Assembly: GCA_016709865.1 (NCBI GenBank)
Contig: JADJLX010000002.1
Coordinates: 248,001 to 312,000 of the forward strand
Origin: Bacteroidales bacterium
Lineage (GTDB): Bacteria; Bacteroidota; Bacteroidia; Bacteroidales; VadinHA17
DNA: 64,000 nt
Reading direction: 5' to 3'
Part shown: one piece after another, positions 26,040 through 35,267 of the stretch
Layout of the letters: each line of letters begins with the position of its first letter
Numbering within the stretch: position 1 is the stretch's first letter
Translations under genes and position numbers: made by a program
Notes under the pieces: model-generated
What the model was told of the DNA's origin: nothing
Database searches by the model: none
What the model saw: the letters and a program-made list of their open reading frames with translations, nothing else

Positions 26040-26935
26040 AACTGAAACAGTTAAATATCATTTATTATCTGCTTGTTATGCTAATGATTTTTTTGGCAGG
26101 ATGTGAAACAGATGTGAATACTGTAGATCTTCCGGAATTTCAACAGAAGCTGGTGATTACATCATTTATTTCCCCGTCTGATACAAGATCATACTTTACC
26201 GTATCATCAAATAAAAGACTATTTGGCGAACTTGATACAGAAAAGCCTTTAGGTATGCTTAAAGGCTACATCTCAAATGGTATAGAAGAAGTTGCTCTTG
26301 ACACTGCAGCCAGAGGATTTATACTTGATAACAAAAAAATGCAGGTCAGTTACGGGTCTACCTATAAATTAAAAGTCATAAGTGAAACCGGCTTATCAGC
26401 TGAAGGTATAAGTTGTGTTCCTGTTAAAAGAGAATTCAACATCGAACTAGATACCTTTTCAATAATTATGCATTCCCCAATAGAGCTGCAATCACAATAT
26501 GGTACAACTTTCAGATATTTAAGTCTTAAAGTTACATTTCAGGATGTACCAAATGAAGAAAACTACTACAGAGTAGCTTGTTCAGGTCTGGTATACAAAA
26601 CAAATCCTGCTACTCAAAAGGCATATGCAATGGAAATATCCCCAACTTTTGATAACGAGTATATTACAGATAAAGGTCTGGATGGAAAGAAGCTTGTTGC
26701 TGTCACAACAGGAAACTATAGCTATTACTTCTCGCCATCACGTGATTCAACTCTGCTGAAAATATATTTATATCATACTGAAAAATCCTATTACCTCTAT
26801 CATAAATCGCTTAAGGATTATAATGATAGTGAAAATCCATTTGCTGAGGCTACTCCGGTGTACTCAAATATCTCAGGGGGTCTGGGGATTTTCACATCCT
26901 ATACGGTTGACTCTCTAATAATGAGATTCAAATAA
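26036..26935 (+). CDS. DUF4249 lipoprotein, partner of the TonB receptor
   Basis: 299 residues starting with TTG at 26036, which overlaps the receptor stop as TTGA. The TTG start gives a full signal peptide, MKLKQLNIIYYLLVMLMIFLAGC, with lipobox LAGC; the next in-frame ATG would remove its basic end. The rest matches DUF4249 (KLVITSFISPSDTRSYFTVSSNK, then beta-rich sequence with TLLKIYLYHTEKSYYLYHKSL). DUF4249 proteins are surface lipoproteins seen with TonB receptors in Bacteroidota, likely helping to bind ligand. Confidence 0.9.
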   Translation: MKLKQLNIIYYLLVMLMIFLAGCETDVNTVDLPEFQQKLVITSFISPSDTRSYFTVSSNKRLFGELDTEKPLGMLKGYISNGIEEVALDTAARGFILDNKKMQVSYGSTYKLKVISETGLSAEGISCVPVKREFNIELDTFSIIMHSPIELQSQYGTTFRYLSLKVTFQDVPNEENYYRVACSGLVYKTNPATQKAYAMEISPTFDNEYITDKGLDGKKLVAVTTGNYSYYFSPSRDSTLLKIYLYHTEKSYYLYHKSLKDYNDSENPFAEATPVYSNISGGLGIFTSYTVDSLIMRFK

Positions 26936-26940
26936 TAAAT

Positions 26941-27150
26941 TAAATCCTGCTCTCTCAATGAGATCCCTCGCTGAGGGTCGGGATGACACACGAATCTGGG
27001 TATAGGAGGGGAAAGAAGTGGCGATTCGTCTAAAAATCGATGAGCGGATCAAATTCAGAATGCGAATCGCCACTTCTTTCCCCCTATGACCCAAAACGAC
27101 TTGTCATCCCGAAGCGGTAGCGAGGGATCCCCTAGATTATGCAGGACTTA
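26941..27150. mobile_element. MITE-like element: 210-bp long inverted repeat
   Basis: The ends TAAATCCTGC and GCAGGACTTA are inverted (one mismatch). Inside, gatccctcgct...cgggatgaca at 26962-26994 and a stretch ending ggcgattcg at 27028 are mirrored at 27063-27129. The arms total about 88 bases each around a 34-base centre. There is no coding capacity. It begins six bases after the DUF4249 stop. The core words (gatccctcgc, cgggatgaca) resemble palindromic repeats dispersed in many bacterial genomes, so this may be a REP/MITE moved in trans. Confidence 0.75.
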
Positions 27151-27219
27151 GCTAATATTCAACTACTTACCCAATTTTAACAAATGATTAACATAACATT
27201 AACCAAATTTCCTGCAACA

Positions 27220-27425
27220 TTTTGAAATTGTACACGTCTATATGTTGAATGGAAAACAAAAGAAGATAAAAAGTTCCTGGACAGTATTTTTTATTAGCGA
27301 TTTGGGCAACCATGAAAATATAATTTAACAAGTTAATTTCACCACTATTGCCACTCGGCAAATTCTACGATCAGGTTTAGGTAAATCAAGGAAAAAGTCA
27401 CCGCCCGGTGACTTTCCTTTTTTTC
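27220..27425 (+). ncRNA. Candidate small RNA or 5' leader ending in an intrinsic terminator
   Basis: Non-coding stretch between the MITE-like element and the OadA-like gene. A weak promoter-like TTTG (27221) and TATGTTG (27241) lie at one end, a hairpin TTGCC-actc-GGCAA near 27348-27362, and a strong terminator at the other. The transcript would be about 170 bases. I could not match it to 6S, tmRNA or a known riboswitch; it is either an independent sRNA or an attenuated leader of the gene starting 75 bases later. Confidence 0.35.
27391..27425 (+). terminator. Rho-independent terminator
   Basis: Perfect 10-bp stem AAAGTCACCG (27394-27403) and CGGTGACTTT (27406-27415) with a two-base spacer, followed by CC and a run of seven T. 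It lies 74 bases before the next start codon and no gene precedes it on this strand for 450 bases. Confidence 0.88.
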
Positions 27426-27498
27426 AGGACTTATATCATATTTTCCCCGATGTTGAATAGGTAATTTCGTAATTATTCCAATCCAGAAAAGGGTATTT

Positions 27499-29346
27499 AT
27501 GAAGAGAAAAATAGGATTCAGTCTTGTTTACCGCGACATGTGGCAGTCGTCAGGCAAGTATCAGCCGCGTATTGACCAATTGAAAGAAGTAGCACCTCAT
27601 ATTATTGAAATGGGGTGTTTCGACAGGATAGAAACAAACGGAGGGGCATTTGAACAGGTTCAGTTAATGTACGGAGAGAATCCAAACACTGCTGTAAGGG
27701 AATGGACGAAGCCATTTAATGTGGCAGGCATAAAAACTCATATGCTCGAAAGGGCGCTGAACGGCATTAGAATGTTCCCTGTTCCTGCGGATGTCAGAAG
27801 GCTTATGTTCAAAGTTAAGAAAGCCCAGGGTGTCGATATTGCCCGCTCCTTCTGTGGTCTGAATGATCACAGAAATCTTGAATTATCAATTAAATATGCA
27901 AAAGAAGCAGGGATGATATCCCAGGCAGCCCTCTCAATCACTTATTCTCCTGTACATACAGTTGACTACTTTATGGATGTCGCCGACCATATTATTGAGT
28001 ATGGCGCAGATGAGATCTGCCTGAAGGATATGGCAGGGATCGGTCGTCCTGCAATGCTTGGAGAACTTGTAAGACGGATCAAATCTAAATATCCCGGGAT
28101 TATAGTACAATATCATGGCCATTCAGGACCGGGAATGTCAGTGGCATCGATGCTGGAGGTGGCAAGGGCAGGTGCCGATTATCTCGATGTTGCTATGGAA
28201 CCCCTGAGCTGGGGGATGATTCATCCCGATGTTATAGCAATTCAGGCAATATTGAAAGATGCAGGATTTGATGTTCCGGAAATAAATATGGAAGCTTACA
28301 TGAAAGTAAGATCGCTTACCCAGAAATTTATAGACGACTTTCTCGGCTGTTTTATTGATCCCAGGAACAAACAGATCTCTTCATTGCTAATCAGCAGCGG
28401 ATTGCCCGGCGGCATGATGGGAAGCATGATGGCAGACCTTAAAGGAGTTCATGCCGGAATAAATACTACCCTTAAAAACAAAGGTCAAAAGGAACTTACT
28501 GAAGACGAATTAGTAATAAAACTCTTCGATGAAGTAGAATTCATCTGGCCAAAACTCGGGTATCCCCCGCTTGTAACGCCATTCAGTCAGTATGTAAAGA
28601 ATGTTGCTCTTATGAATATTATACAGCTGGCAGGCGGAAAAGAGAGATATTCAATGATAGATAACAATACCTGGGACATGATACTTGGAAAGGCAGGAAA
28701 TCTTCCGGGGGAACTAGACTCTGAAATAATTAACCTGGCAAAAAACCAGAATAAGGAGTTCTACACAGGGATCCCTCAGGATGGCTATCCCGATCAGCTT
28801 GAAGTTTTCAGGGAGGAGATGAAAAAGAATGGCTGGGAAACAGGCAATGATGATGAGGAGCTATTTGAACTCGCTATGCACGACAGGCAATACCGCGATT
28901 ACAAGTCAGGGGTTGCTAAATCAAGATTTGAGAGTGAACTTCAAAAAGCCAGGGAAGTGATAAACAATAGCTTAACTGTCGGGACTGGAGCTAAACCTGA
29001 AAAAAAGGCAGAAACACCTAAAGATATAAAGACTTCTAATCCCGATCATAAAAACATCTTTTCTCCGGCAAAAGGGAAAGTATATTATAATCTTTACTCC
29101 GAACTTACTGAACCTTCTGCTGTTGGTGATCCTGTAAGTGAAGGCAACCGGATCTGTTATCTCCAGACCAATTCATATATCACTGAGATAACGTGTCCCT
29201 ATAACGGCGAGATCGCCGAAATCGTGGTTCAGCAGGGAGCAAATGTGAATAAAGGTGATATTCTGTTCATAATAAAAGAAATAGCAAAAACAGAAGCTGA
29301 TCACCCTAAAATTAAAAAGATGAAAAAAATAATTGTCAGGAAATAG
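27499..29346 (+). CDS. OadA/pyruvate-carboxylase-B-like carboxyltransferase with lysine-less biotinyl domain
   Basis: 615 residues. The HMGL-like TIM barrel (1-300) has SLVYRDMWQS (9-18, where the family often has RDxHQS), ICLKDMAG with the metal-site lysine, and YHGHSGPG. A PYC/OADA domain follows (300-460). This layout matches a Bacteroidales protein usually annotated as oxaloacetate decarboxylase alpha or pyruvate carboxylase subunit B. The C-terminal 85 residues look like a biotinyl/lipoyl domain (GDPVSEG, CPYNGEIAEI, GANVNKGD), but the EAMKM biotin site is replaced by QTNSY (556-560): Ser559 stands where the biotin-carrying lysine should be. It would need a separate carrier protein, or have another role. 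Confidence 0.85.
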   Translation: MKRKIGFSLVYRDMWQSSGKYQPRIDQLKEVAPHIIEMGCFDRIETNGGAFEQVQLMYGENPNTAVREWTKPFNVAGIKTHMLERALNGIRMFPVPADVRRLMFKVKKAQGVDIARSFCGLNDHRNLELSIKYAKEAGMISQAALSITYSPVHTVDYFMDVADHIIEYGADEICLKDMAGIGRPAMLGELVRRIKSKYPGIIVQYHGHSGPGMSVASMLEVARAGADYLDVAMEPLSWGMIHPDVIAIQAILKDAGFDVPEINMEAYMKVRSLTQKFIDDFLGCFIDPRNKQISSLLISSGLPGGMMGSMMADLKGVHAGINTTLKNKGQKELTEDELVIKLFDEVEFIWPKLGYPPLVTPFSQYVKNVALMNIIQLAGGKERYSMIDNNTWDMILGKAGNLPGELDSEIINLAKNQNKEFYTGIPQDGYPDQLEVFREEMKKNGWETGNDDEELFELAMHDRQYRDYKSGVAKSRFESELQKAREVINNSLTVGTGAKPEKKAETPKDIKTSNPDHKNIFSPAKGKVYYNLYSELTEPSAVGDPVSEGNRICYLQTNSYITEITCPYNGEIAEIVVQQGANVNKGDILFIIKEIAKTEADHPKIKKMKKIIVRK

Positions 29347-29408
29347 ACATCCGAAACGATTTTTGTACTTTGCAGACCATTAACCATAACCTAACCGAAT
29401 ATTTAAAA

Positions 29409-31505
29409 ATGAAAAAGACTCTGGTTTTAATTCTTATAGCTTTTGTGGCAGCATCAGCATGCAAAAAGGCTGAAAAGAGCGATAATCCGCTTCTTAATAA
29501 ATACGAAACTCCTTTTGAAATTCCTCCTTTTGAGGAGATTAAGGCAGCACATTTCATGCCTGCATTTCTTAAAGGATTTGAAGTACACAGGGCTGAAATA
29601 AAGGCCATAATCTATAACAAAAAGGAACCAACATTCGATAACACAATAAAAGAATTGGCATACAGTGGCCAACTGCTTTCAGGCGTAAGCAGAGTTTTCG
29701 GTGCTTTGAATTCAGCTAATACGAACGACTCTCTACAGGCAATAAGCAGGGAACTCTCCCCTCTTTCGTCGAAACACAACGACGATATAAACCTCAACGA
29801 CACACTGTTCAGGCGTGTTAAGAGCGTATACGACAACAAGGATAAGTTTAAGCTCGATGAGGAAGAGAAAAAAATACTTGAAGACACCTATAAGGATTTT
29901 ATCAGAAGCGGGGCAGCACTTTCAGCTGAAGACAAGGATAAACTTCGTAAAATCAATGAAGAACTTTCGATGCTTTCTGTTAAGTTCGGACAGAATCTTC
30001 TTGCTGAAACTAATGGTTTCAAACTGATTCTTGATAAAAAAGAGGATTTGTCAGGATTACCTGAAGGAGTTGTAACTCAGGCTGCTTCAATGGCCAAGTC
30101 GCTTGGGATGGATGGGAAATGGGTATTTACTCTTCAGGTACCAAGCATGACACCATTTCTGCAAAGCTCTGACAGACGTGATCTTCGTGAAAAGCTTTTC
30201 ACAGCCTATTTCATGAAAGGTGATAACGATAACGATAAGGATAATAAAGCAATAATTGCCCGGATGGCCAAACTGAGGGTTGAAAGAGCACATCTTCTTG
30301 GCTATGATAGTTTTGCAGATTTTGTTCTTGAGAGAACAATGGCTAAAACACCCGAGAAAGTAATGACTTTCCTTGCTCAGGTATGGGATGCTGCAACACC
30401 TGTTGCAAAAGCAGAGGCTGCTGCACAGCAGGAACTTATAAATAAAGAGGGAGGCAAGTTCAAACTTGAACCATGGGACTGGTGGTACTACTCTGAGAAA
30501 ATCAAAAAAGCGAAGTATGATCTTGATGATGAAGTTACCAGACCTTACTTCAAGATTGATAATGTGATGGAGGGCATGTTTTATGTTGCTAATCAGCTAT
30601 ACGGACTCACATTCACCAAAAGAGATGATCTTCCGAAATATCATCCTGACGTAAATACTTTCGAGGTTACACGCGAGGGGAAACATGTTGGTATACTTAT
30701 GATTGACAATTATCCGCGTCCATCAAAAAGAGGCGGTGCCTGGTGCGGAGCTTTCAGGGGACAAAGTCGTGATATCAACGGTAAAATGATTTCACCCCTT
30801 GTCACAATGGTTACGAACTCAACACCGCCAACCTCTGACAAACCGGCTTTACTTACCGCAGAAGAAGCAAGTACTGTCTTTCATGAATTCGGTCATGCAC
30901 TTGCAGGACTTCTCTCAAATAAAACATTCCCCGGAGGTAATCTGCCAAGGGATTTTGTTGAACTTCCCTCACAGATAATGGAACACTGGGTGCTTGAACC
31001 AGAGGTACTTAAAGTATATGCAAAACATTATCAGACCGGTGAGATCATTCCAGCCGAGATAGTTGAAAAACTTGAAAAAGCAGGCAAGTTCAATACCGGC
31101 TTCCAGACAGTTGAATACCTTGCGGCCTCGTTACTCGACATGGAATATCATTCGCTTAAAGAGCCTGTTGACCTTGATATCAGAGATTTTGAGAATAAAG
31201 CCATGGCCAAATACGGACTGATACCTGAAATAAAACCCCGTTACAGATCTACTTATTTCAATCATATCTGGGCCGGAGGATACTATGCTGGCTATTATGG
31301 GTATATCTGGTGTGAAATTCTCGATGCAGATGCTTTCCAGGCTTTTAAAGAAACAGGTAACATTTTCAATAAGGATGTAGCTGCAAAATTTGAAAAAGAG
31401 ATACTTGCCAGAGGAGGAACCCGTGATCCTCTGGATATGTATATAGCATTCAGAGGCAAGGAACCGGGTATAGATGCCCTGCTTGTTAACAGAGGTCTGA
31501 AATAA
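29409..31505 (+). CDS. M3-family metallopeptidase (peptidyl-dipeptidase Dcp-like), lipoprotein
   Basis: 698 residues from the ATG at 29409. The frame is open to 29370, but the inner start yields a lipoprotein signal MKKTLVLILIAFVAASAC with lipobox ASAC. The zinc site HEFGH is at 492-496 (VFHEFGHALAGLL), with the downstream zinc-ligand glutamate region (LPSQIMEHW). M3 enzymes trim oligopeptides; Dcp-type members release C-terminal dipeptides. Lipidation suggests work in the periplasm, and with DPP11 (43718) it would supply dipeptides from protein breakdown. Confidence 0.92.
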   Translation: MKKTLVLILIAFVAASACKKAEKSDNPLLNKYETPFEIPPFEEIKAAHFMPAFLKGFEVHRAEIKAIIYNKKEPTFDNTIKELAYSGQLLSGVSRVFGALNSANTNDSLQAISRELSPLSSKHNDDINLNDTLFRRVKSVYDNKDKFKLDEEEKKILEDTYKDFIRSGAALSAEDKDKLRKINEELSMLSVKFGQNLLAETNGFKLILDKKEDLSGLPEGVVTQAASMAKSLGMDGKWVFTLQVPSMTPFLQSSDRRDLREKLFTAYFMKGDNDNDKDNKAIIARMAKLRVERAHLLGYDSFADFVLERTMAKTPEKVMTFLAQVWDAATPVAKAEAAAQQELINKEGGKFKLEPWDWWYYSEKIKKAKYDLDDEVTRPYFKIDNVMEGMFYVANQLYGLTFTKRDDLPKYHPDVNTFEVTREGKHVGILMIDNYPRPSKRGGAWCGAFRGQSRDINGKMISPLVTMVTNSTPPTSDKPALLTAEEASTVFHEFGHALAGLLSNKTFPGGNLPRDFVELPSQIMEHWVLEPEVLKVYAKHYQTGEIIPAEIVEKLEKAGKFNTGFQTVEYLAASLLDMEYHSLKEPVDLDIRDFENKAMAKYGLIPEIKPRYRSTYFNHIWAGGYYAGYYGYIWCEILDADAFQAFKETGNIFNKDVAAKFEKEILARGGTRDPLDMYIAFRGKEPGIDALLVNRGLK

Positions 31506-31517
31506 TTAGAAATCTCA

Positions 31518-33566
31518 ATGAAGATCAGGTTAATAATTCTGCTTATTTTCTTCGCATCCAGCTTGGGTGCGAAGACATCAGACCCGGTAGCCATCAAAGG
31601 TGTGCTCGACCTCCGGGAAATAAGCAATCCTGAACATTTCATTGTAAAACTTAACGGAGAGTGGGAGTTTTACTGGAAAAAGATGCTCCATCCTCATGAT
31701 TTTAATGGTGTCAATATAATTCCTGATTATTACGGTAAAGTACCATCGTATTGGAGTGACTATCCTCAGGAGTCGGTAAGAACTGAAAAAAACGGTTATG
31801 CTACCTACCGGCTTACAGTTTTGCTCCCTTCTGAGCTGAAGACAGCACTGGGTATCGATTTACCCGTATTTGATTCATCATACGATATCTATCTGAATGG
31901 CAAGTACCTCGGAGGAAACGGGACCACAGGAAAATCTGCGGATGAGTCAACTCCGGAGTATAAACGGAACTTCTTCAGAATCATCCCTGACTCCAATGTC
32001 CTTTCAATAATAATTATTGTATCCAATTATGATCACAGACGTGGTGGTTTCTGGCAACCTGTAAAACTGGGGACCTTTTCTAATGTCCAGAAACAGTTGG
32101 CCAACAGCTGGGCTGGTGACTGGGCAGTAATAAGTCTTCTGCTGAGTTTTTCAATCTTCTTTTTCTTCTTCTTCCTGATAAATCCCAAAGAAAAAATAAT
32201 GGGCTTATTCAGTATGGCTACCTTCGGTCTTGCGATAAGACCGCTGTTTACTTCACATTATCTTATTCAGAACTTAATTGAGATTCAGTGGGACTGGATT
32301 GTCAGGATTGAATACATTGGACTCTTTACGATTATGATCGGATGGGTTTGGGTTGTATATTATATCTATCCTAAAAAACCATTCAGACTATTTGCATTGA
32401 TGGTCACAATCATATTCACGCTTACAACTCTCGGAACCCTCGTACTTCCTGTAAAAATTTTCAGCAACTCAACTCTTTTATTTTATCCGGCAATGCTGAT
32501 ACTCATGATTTATGCCTTGATTATGAGCTTCTTAGGATTATTCAGAAAAACAATGCTGGATACAGCCTATTTTCTTGCCTTTATGTTGCTTATTGCTGGA
32601 GGGGTACACGATATAAGAGTGTCTCTGGGTCAGATAGTATCAACATCAAGTTACTACCTTACTTATTTTGTGGTATTGTTTGTGTTCATTCAGGCAGCCC
32701 TGTTACTCTATAAATGGATTATGGCTTTCCGGGAGAAGGAGAAATTGCAGAATGAACTGGAGTTCATGAATAAGAATCTCGAACTTATAATAAATGAAAG
32801 AACCCAGGAGCTCAAAAAGAGGAATGAGGAAATTGAGAAGCAGAATGTTATGATTGCAACTCAAAACAGACAACTGTCAGAAACCATTCAGCTGAAAAAC
32901 AGGATCTTCTCTGTAATTTCCCACGATCTCAGGAGTCCTGTTGTTAACATCCTGTATATGCTTAACCTTCTTAAAGAGAAGGAATATAAAGAGAAATACG
33001 ACACTTTTGCAAATTCAAGTATTCAATATGCCCAGCAGGTAATAAGTCTTTTGGAGAACATGCTTGTTTGGGGAAGAGGTCAGGAGGAAAAAATAAAATA
33101 TGCGCCGGAGAAACTGAATCTTGCAGACATTATACTCACAAACCTCAGCATATTCAAGGAAACTGCTGATAAGAAAGAAATCTCTGTGAATTTTACCCAG
33201 GTTGGCAACACAACAGCAATCTTCGATAAAGACCTGCTTGACATAGTAATAAGAAACCTGCTTTCAAATGCTGTAAAATATACGCATCGTGGAGGACGAA
33301 TAAGCATTCTACTTAAAGACAAGACACAGGAAAACGGCGGAATATTACTTAAGATCTGCGATAACGGGATTGGGATAAGTGCAGAAAAACAGAAGAGTCT
33401 TTTTACCTCTGAAGAGATAAACAGCACACCGGGTACAGAGAATGAGAAAGGTACCGGCTTAGGATTAAAACTCTGTATGGAGCTCGTCAGGATAAATAAA
33501 GGCATAATCAGTGTCGAAAGCAAAGAAGGCGAAGGTACCTGCTTCGTAATAACCTTGCCGGTATAA
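31518..33566 (+). CDS. Sensor histidine kinase with 7TM sensor (7TMR-DISM type)
   Basis: 682 residues: signal peptide (1-18), a beta-sandwich extracytoplasmic domain (about 25-195, with LNGEWEFYWKKM and YDIYLNGKYLGG, like 7TMR-DISM extracellular domains), seven membrane helices (about 200-410), a coiled coil (410-460), HisKA with phospho-acceptor His469 (FSVISHDLRSP), and an ATPase domain with RNLLSNAVKYT and GTGLGLKLC. The extracytoplasmic domain probably binds carbohydrate-like ligands. No response regulator is adjacent. It is convergent, five bases apart, with the Crp/Fnr gene. Confidence 0.92.
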   Translation: MKIRLIILLIFFASSLGAKTSDPVAIKGVLDLREISNPEHFIVKLNGEWEFYWKKMLHPHDFNGVNIIPDYYGKVPSYWSDYPQESVRTEKNGYATYRLTVLLPSELKTALGIDLPVFDSSYDIYLNGKYLGGNGTTGKSADESTPEYKRNFFRIIPDSNVLSIIIIVSNYDHRRGGFWQPVKLGTFSNVQKQLANSWAGDWAVISLLLSFSIFFFFFFLINPKEKIMGLFSMATFGLAIRPLFTSHYLIQNLIEIQWDWIVRIEYIGLFTIMIGWVWVVYYIYPKKPFRLFALMVTIIFTLTTLGTLVLPVKIFSNSTLLFYPAMLILMIYALIMSFLGLFRKTMLDTAYFLAFMLLIAGGVHDIRVSLGQIVSTSSYYLTYFVVLFVFIQAALLLYKWIMAFREKEKLQNELEFMNKNLELIINERTQELKKRNEEIEKQNVMIATQNRQLSETIQLKNRIFSVISHDLRSPVVNILYMLNLLKEKEYKEKYDTFANSSIQYAQQVISLLENMLVWGRGQEEKIKYAPEKLNLADIILTNLSIFKETADKKEISVNFTQVGNTTAIFDKDLLDIVIRNLLSNAVKYTHRGGRISILLKDKTQENGGILLKICDNGIGISAEKQKSLFTSEEINSTPGTENEKGTGLGLKLCMELVRINKGIISVESKEGEGTCFVITLPV

Positions 33567-33571
33567 GATCT

Positions 33572-34243
33572 TCAGTCGGCTGTGAGATTCGTGAGCCCGC
33601 TTTTATTAATAACTCTGATGCTCTTTCCTTTAGCTTCAATTAGTCCCTCTTCTTCAAGTTCTCCCAAAGCCCGTGCTACTGAAGGTCGGGCAACCCCAAA
33701 GAAGTCGGCCAGATCATTCTGTGTTACATCGAGGTATATAATGTTCTTGTCTGTGCCTGCTTTCTGAAGGATATACTGAGCAAGTTTACCCTTAATTGTC
33801 TTGAAATTAAGAAACTTAATCTTCTCTGACAGGAATTGTGACCGGTTAGAGATCATATTAAGGAAATTAACAAGGATCCTGTCGTTATTCATCAGAAGCT
33901 TGAGGAAATCAGACTTGTCTATAACCAGTATTTCTGTGTCAGTATTGCATATAACATTCACAGGGAATCTGTTATTGTTACCAAACATAAAGGCAGAAGC
34001 AAGAGCTCCCGGTGCTGGTATATCTTCGATCTTAATGACCCTACCGGCATAGTCGACCATTTCACCTTTAACAATACCACTTACCACTATCATAAGAGAA
34101 ATAACGGGATCGCCGCTTTGTGATACAATTGTTCCTGCCTTAAAATTCCGTATTTTGTGCGAGACTTCACTTATTAGGAGCTCAATTGCGCTGATATCTA
34201 ATCCTTTGAACAGAGGAGATGATGTTAAAACAGAATAGTCCAT
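33572..34243 (-). CDS. Crp/Fnr-family transcriptional regulator
   Basis: 223 residues: cyclic-nucleotide-binding-like beta-roll (about 10-125) and a winged helix-turn-helix (about 150-215) with LTQNDLADFFGVARPSVARALGEL. There is no cysteine cluster of the E. coli Fnr type, so it is nearer to the HcpR/Dnr-like groups; the effector is unknown. It is divergent from the ferredoxin gene, and a perfect 24-bp palindrome in the 99-base gap is probably its operator, implying autoregulation and control of the ferredoxin. Confidence 0.92.
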   Translation of the reverse strand: MDYSVLTSSPLFKGLDISAIELLISEVSHKIRNFKAGTIVSQSGDPVISLMIVVSGIVKGEMVDYAGRVIKIEDIPAPGALASAFMFGNNNRFPVNVICNTDTEILVIDKSDFLKLLMNNDRILVNFLNMISNRSQFLSEKIKFLNFKTIKGKLAQYILQKAGTDKNIIYLDVTQNDLADFFGVARPSVARALGELEEEGLIEAKGKSIRVINKSGLTNLTAD

Positions 34244-34264
34244 TGTTTTTTATATAAAAATAAC

Positions 34265-34288
34265 AAATTGTAACATATGTTACAATTT
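34265..34288. promoter_or_regulatory. 24-bp perfect palindrome, probable Crp/Fnr operator
   Basis: AAATTGTAACAT followed by its exact reverse complement. The half-site TTGTAAC spaced by four bases from GTTACAA has the geometry of Crp/Fnr-family sites. It lies between the regulator (33572-34243) and the ferredoxin gene (34343). A second, 14-bp palindrome ATGCAAATTTGCAT (34303-34316) and GCTTCTGAAGC (34290-34300) follow it. Confidence 0.8.
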
Positions 34289-34342
34289 AGCTTCTGAAGC
34301 TTATGCAAATTTGCATCAGAAAATAATTTAAAAAATATAAAT

Positions 34343-35266
34343 ATGAAAAGAGATATCCTTAAGATCGATGAAGATTTGTGTAATGGTTGCGGACTGTGTG
34401 TACCTAATTGCCATGAGGGGGCGTTACAGGTAATCGACGGAAAAGTAAGGCTTGTAAGTGAACTTATGTGCGATGGACTTGGTGCCTGTATCGGGCATTG
34501 TCCGGAAGGAGCAATAACAATTGAAACCCGTGAAGCAGAACCATATAATGAAACACGGGTAATGGAGCAGATGAAAGACAAAGGTAAGAATACAGTAATT
34601 GCTCACCTTAAACATATGAAAGATCATGGAGAGACAGGTTTCCTCCAGGAGGGTGTTTCATACCTTAAAGAACACAGGTCAGAATTAAACTTCAATCTCG
34701 ATGAAGTAATCAGTGAGGTACATAATCACGGAAAAGCTGCTGCTGCGCCTCAGCCATCTCATATACCCGGGCATGCTCATGGCCATTCACACGGTCATGG
34801 AGGAGGCGGATGTCCCGGATCAAAAGCAATGGTAATTGAAAAGCCGGGTGTGGCTGCTGCAAGTACTCCAGCCGGCGATCAGCCATCAGAATTAAGACAG
34901 TGGCCTGTTCAGATGCACCTTATAAATCCCAACGCATCATATTTCCAGGGCTCTGATCTTCTTATTGCAGCAGATTGTGTGGCTTTCTCAATGGGCGGAT
35001 TTCACAGCAAGCATCTTAAAGGAAAATCGCTGGCTATTGCCTGTCCAAAACTTGATCATGGCTCAGAAATATATATCCAGAAACTGACTGCATTAGTCGA
35101 TACAGCAAAAGTAAATACAATAACAGTTATGATGATGGAAGTGCCCTGTTGCGGAGGTCTTCTGCAAATGGTCAAATCGGCACTATCGCAGGCATCAAGA
35201 AAAGTTCCGGTTAAGATGATGATAGTCGGTATAGCCGGAGATGTGCTTAAGGAGGAATGGGTGTAG
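34343..35266 (+). CDS. Ferredoxin-type protein with His-rich linker and Cys-containing C-terminal domain
   Basis: 307 residues. The N-terminus has one complete 4Fe-4S motif, C13-x2-C16-x2-C19-x3-C23. A second motif has only three cysteines (C43, C49, C53), Leu46 standing where the second cysteine is expected, which suggests a 3Fe-4S or modified cluster. A helical part (75-125) leads to HGHSHGHGGGGC, a likely metal-binding linker at about 145-157. The C-terminal half (about 180-307) has AADCVAFSM, ACPKLDHG and EVPCCGGL, conserved-looking cysteines of unknown role. It is probably an anaerobic redox or stress protein controlled by the divergent Crp/Fnr regulator. Confidence 0.82.
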   Translation: MKRDILKIDEDLCNGCGLCVPNCHEGALQVIDGKVRLVSELMCDGLGACIGHCPEGAITIETREAEPYNETRVMEQMKDKGKNTVIAHLKHMKDHGETGFLQEGVSYLKEHRSELNFNLDEVISEVHNHGKAAAAPQPSHIPGHAHGHSHGHGGGGCPGSKAMVIEKPGVAAASTPAGDQPSELRQWPVQMHLINPNASYFQGSDLLIAADCVAFSMGGFHSKHLKGKSLAIACPKLDHGSEIYIQKLTALVDTAKVNTITVMMMEVPCCGGLLQMVKSALSQASRKVPVKMMIVGIAGDVLKEEWV

Positions 35267-35267
35267 A

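Noticed and set aside
27220..27425. 6S RNA or known riboswitch
   Set aside because: The size fits 6S, but I could not identify the closing stem and central bubble or any riboswitch core; left as an unnamed candidate RNA.
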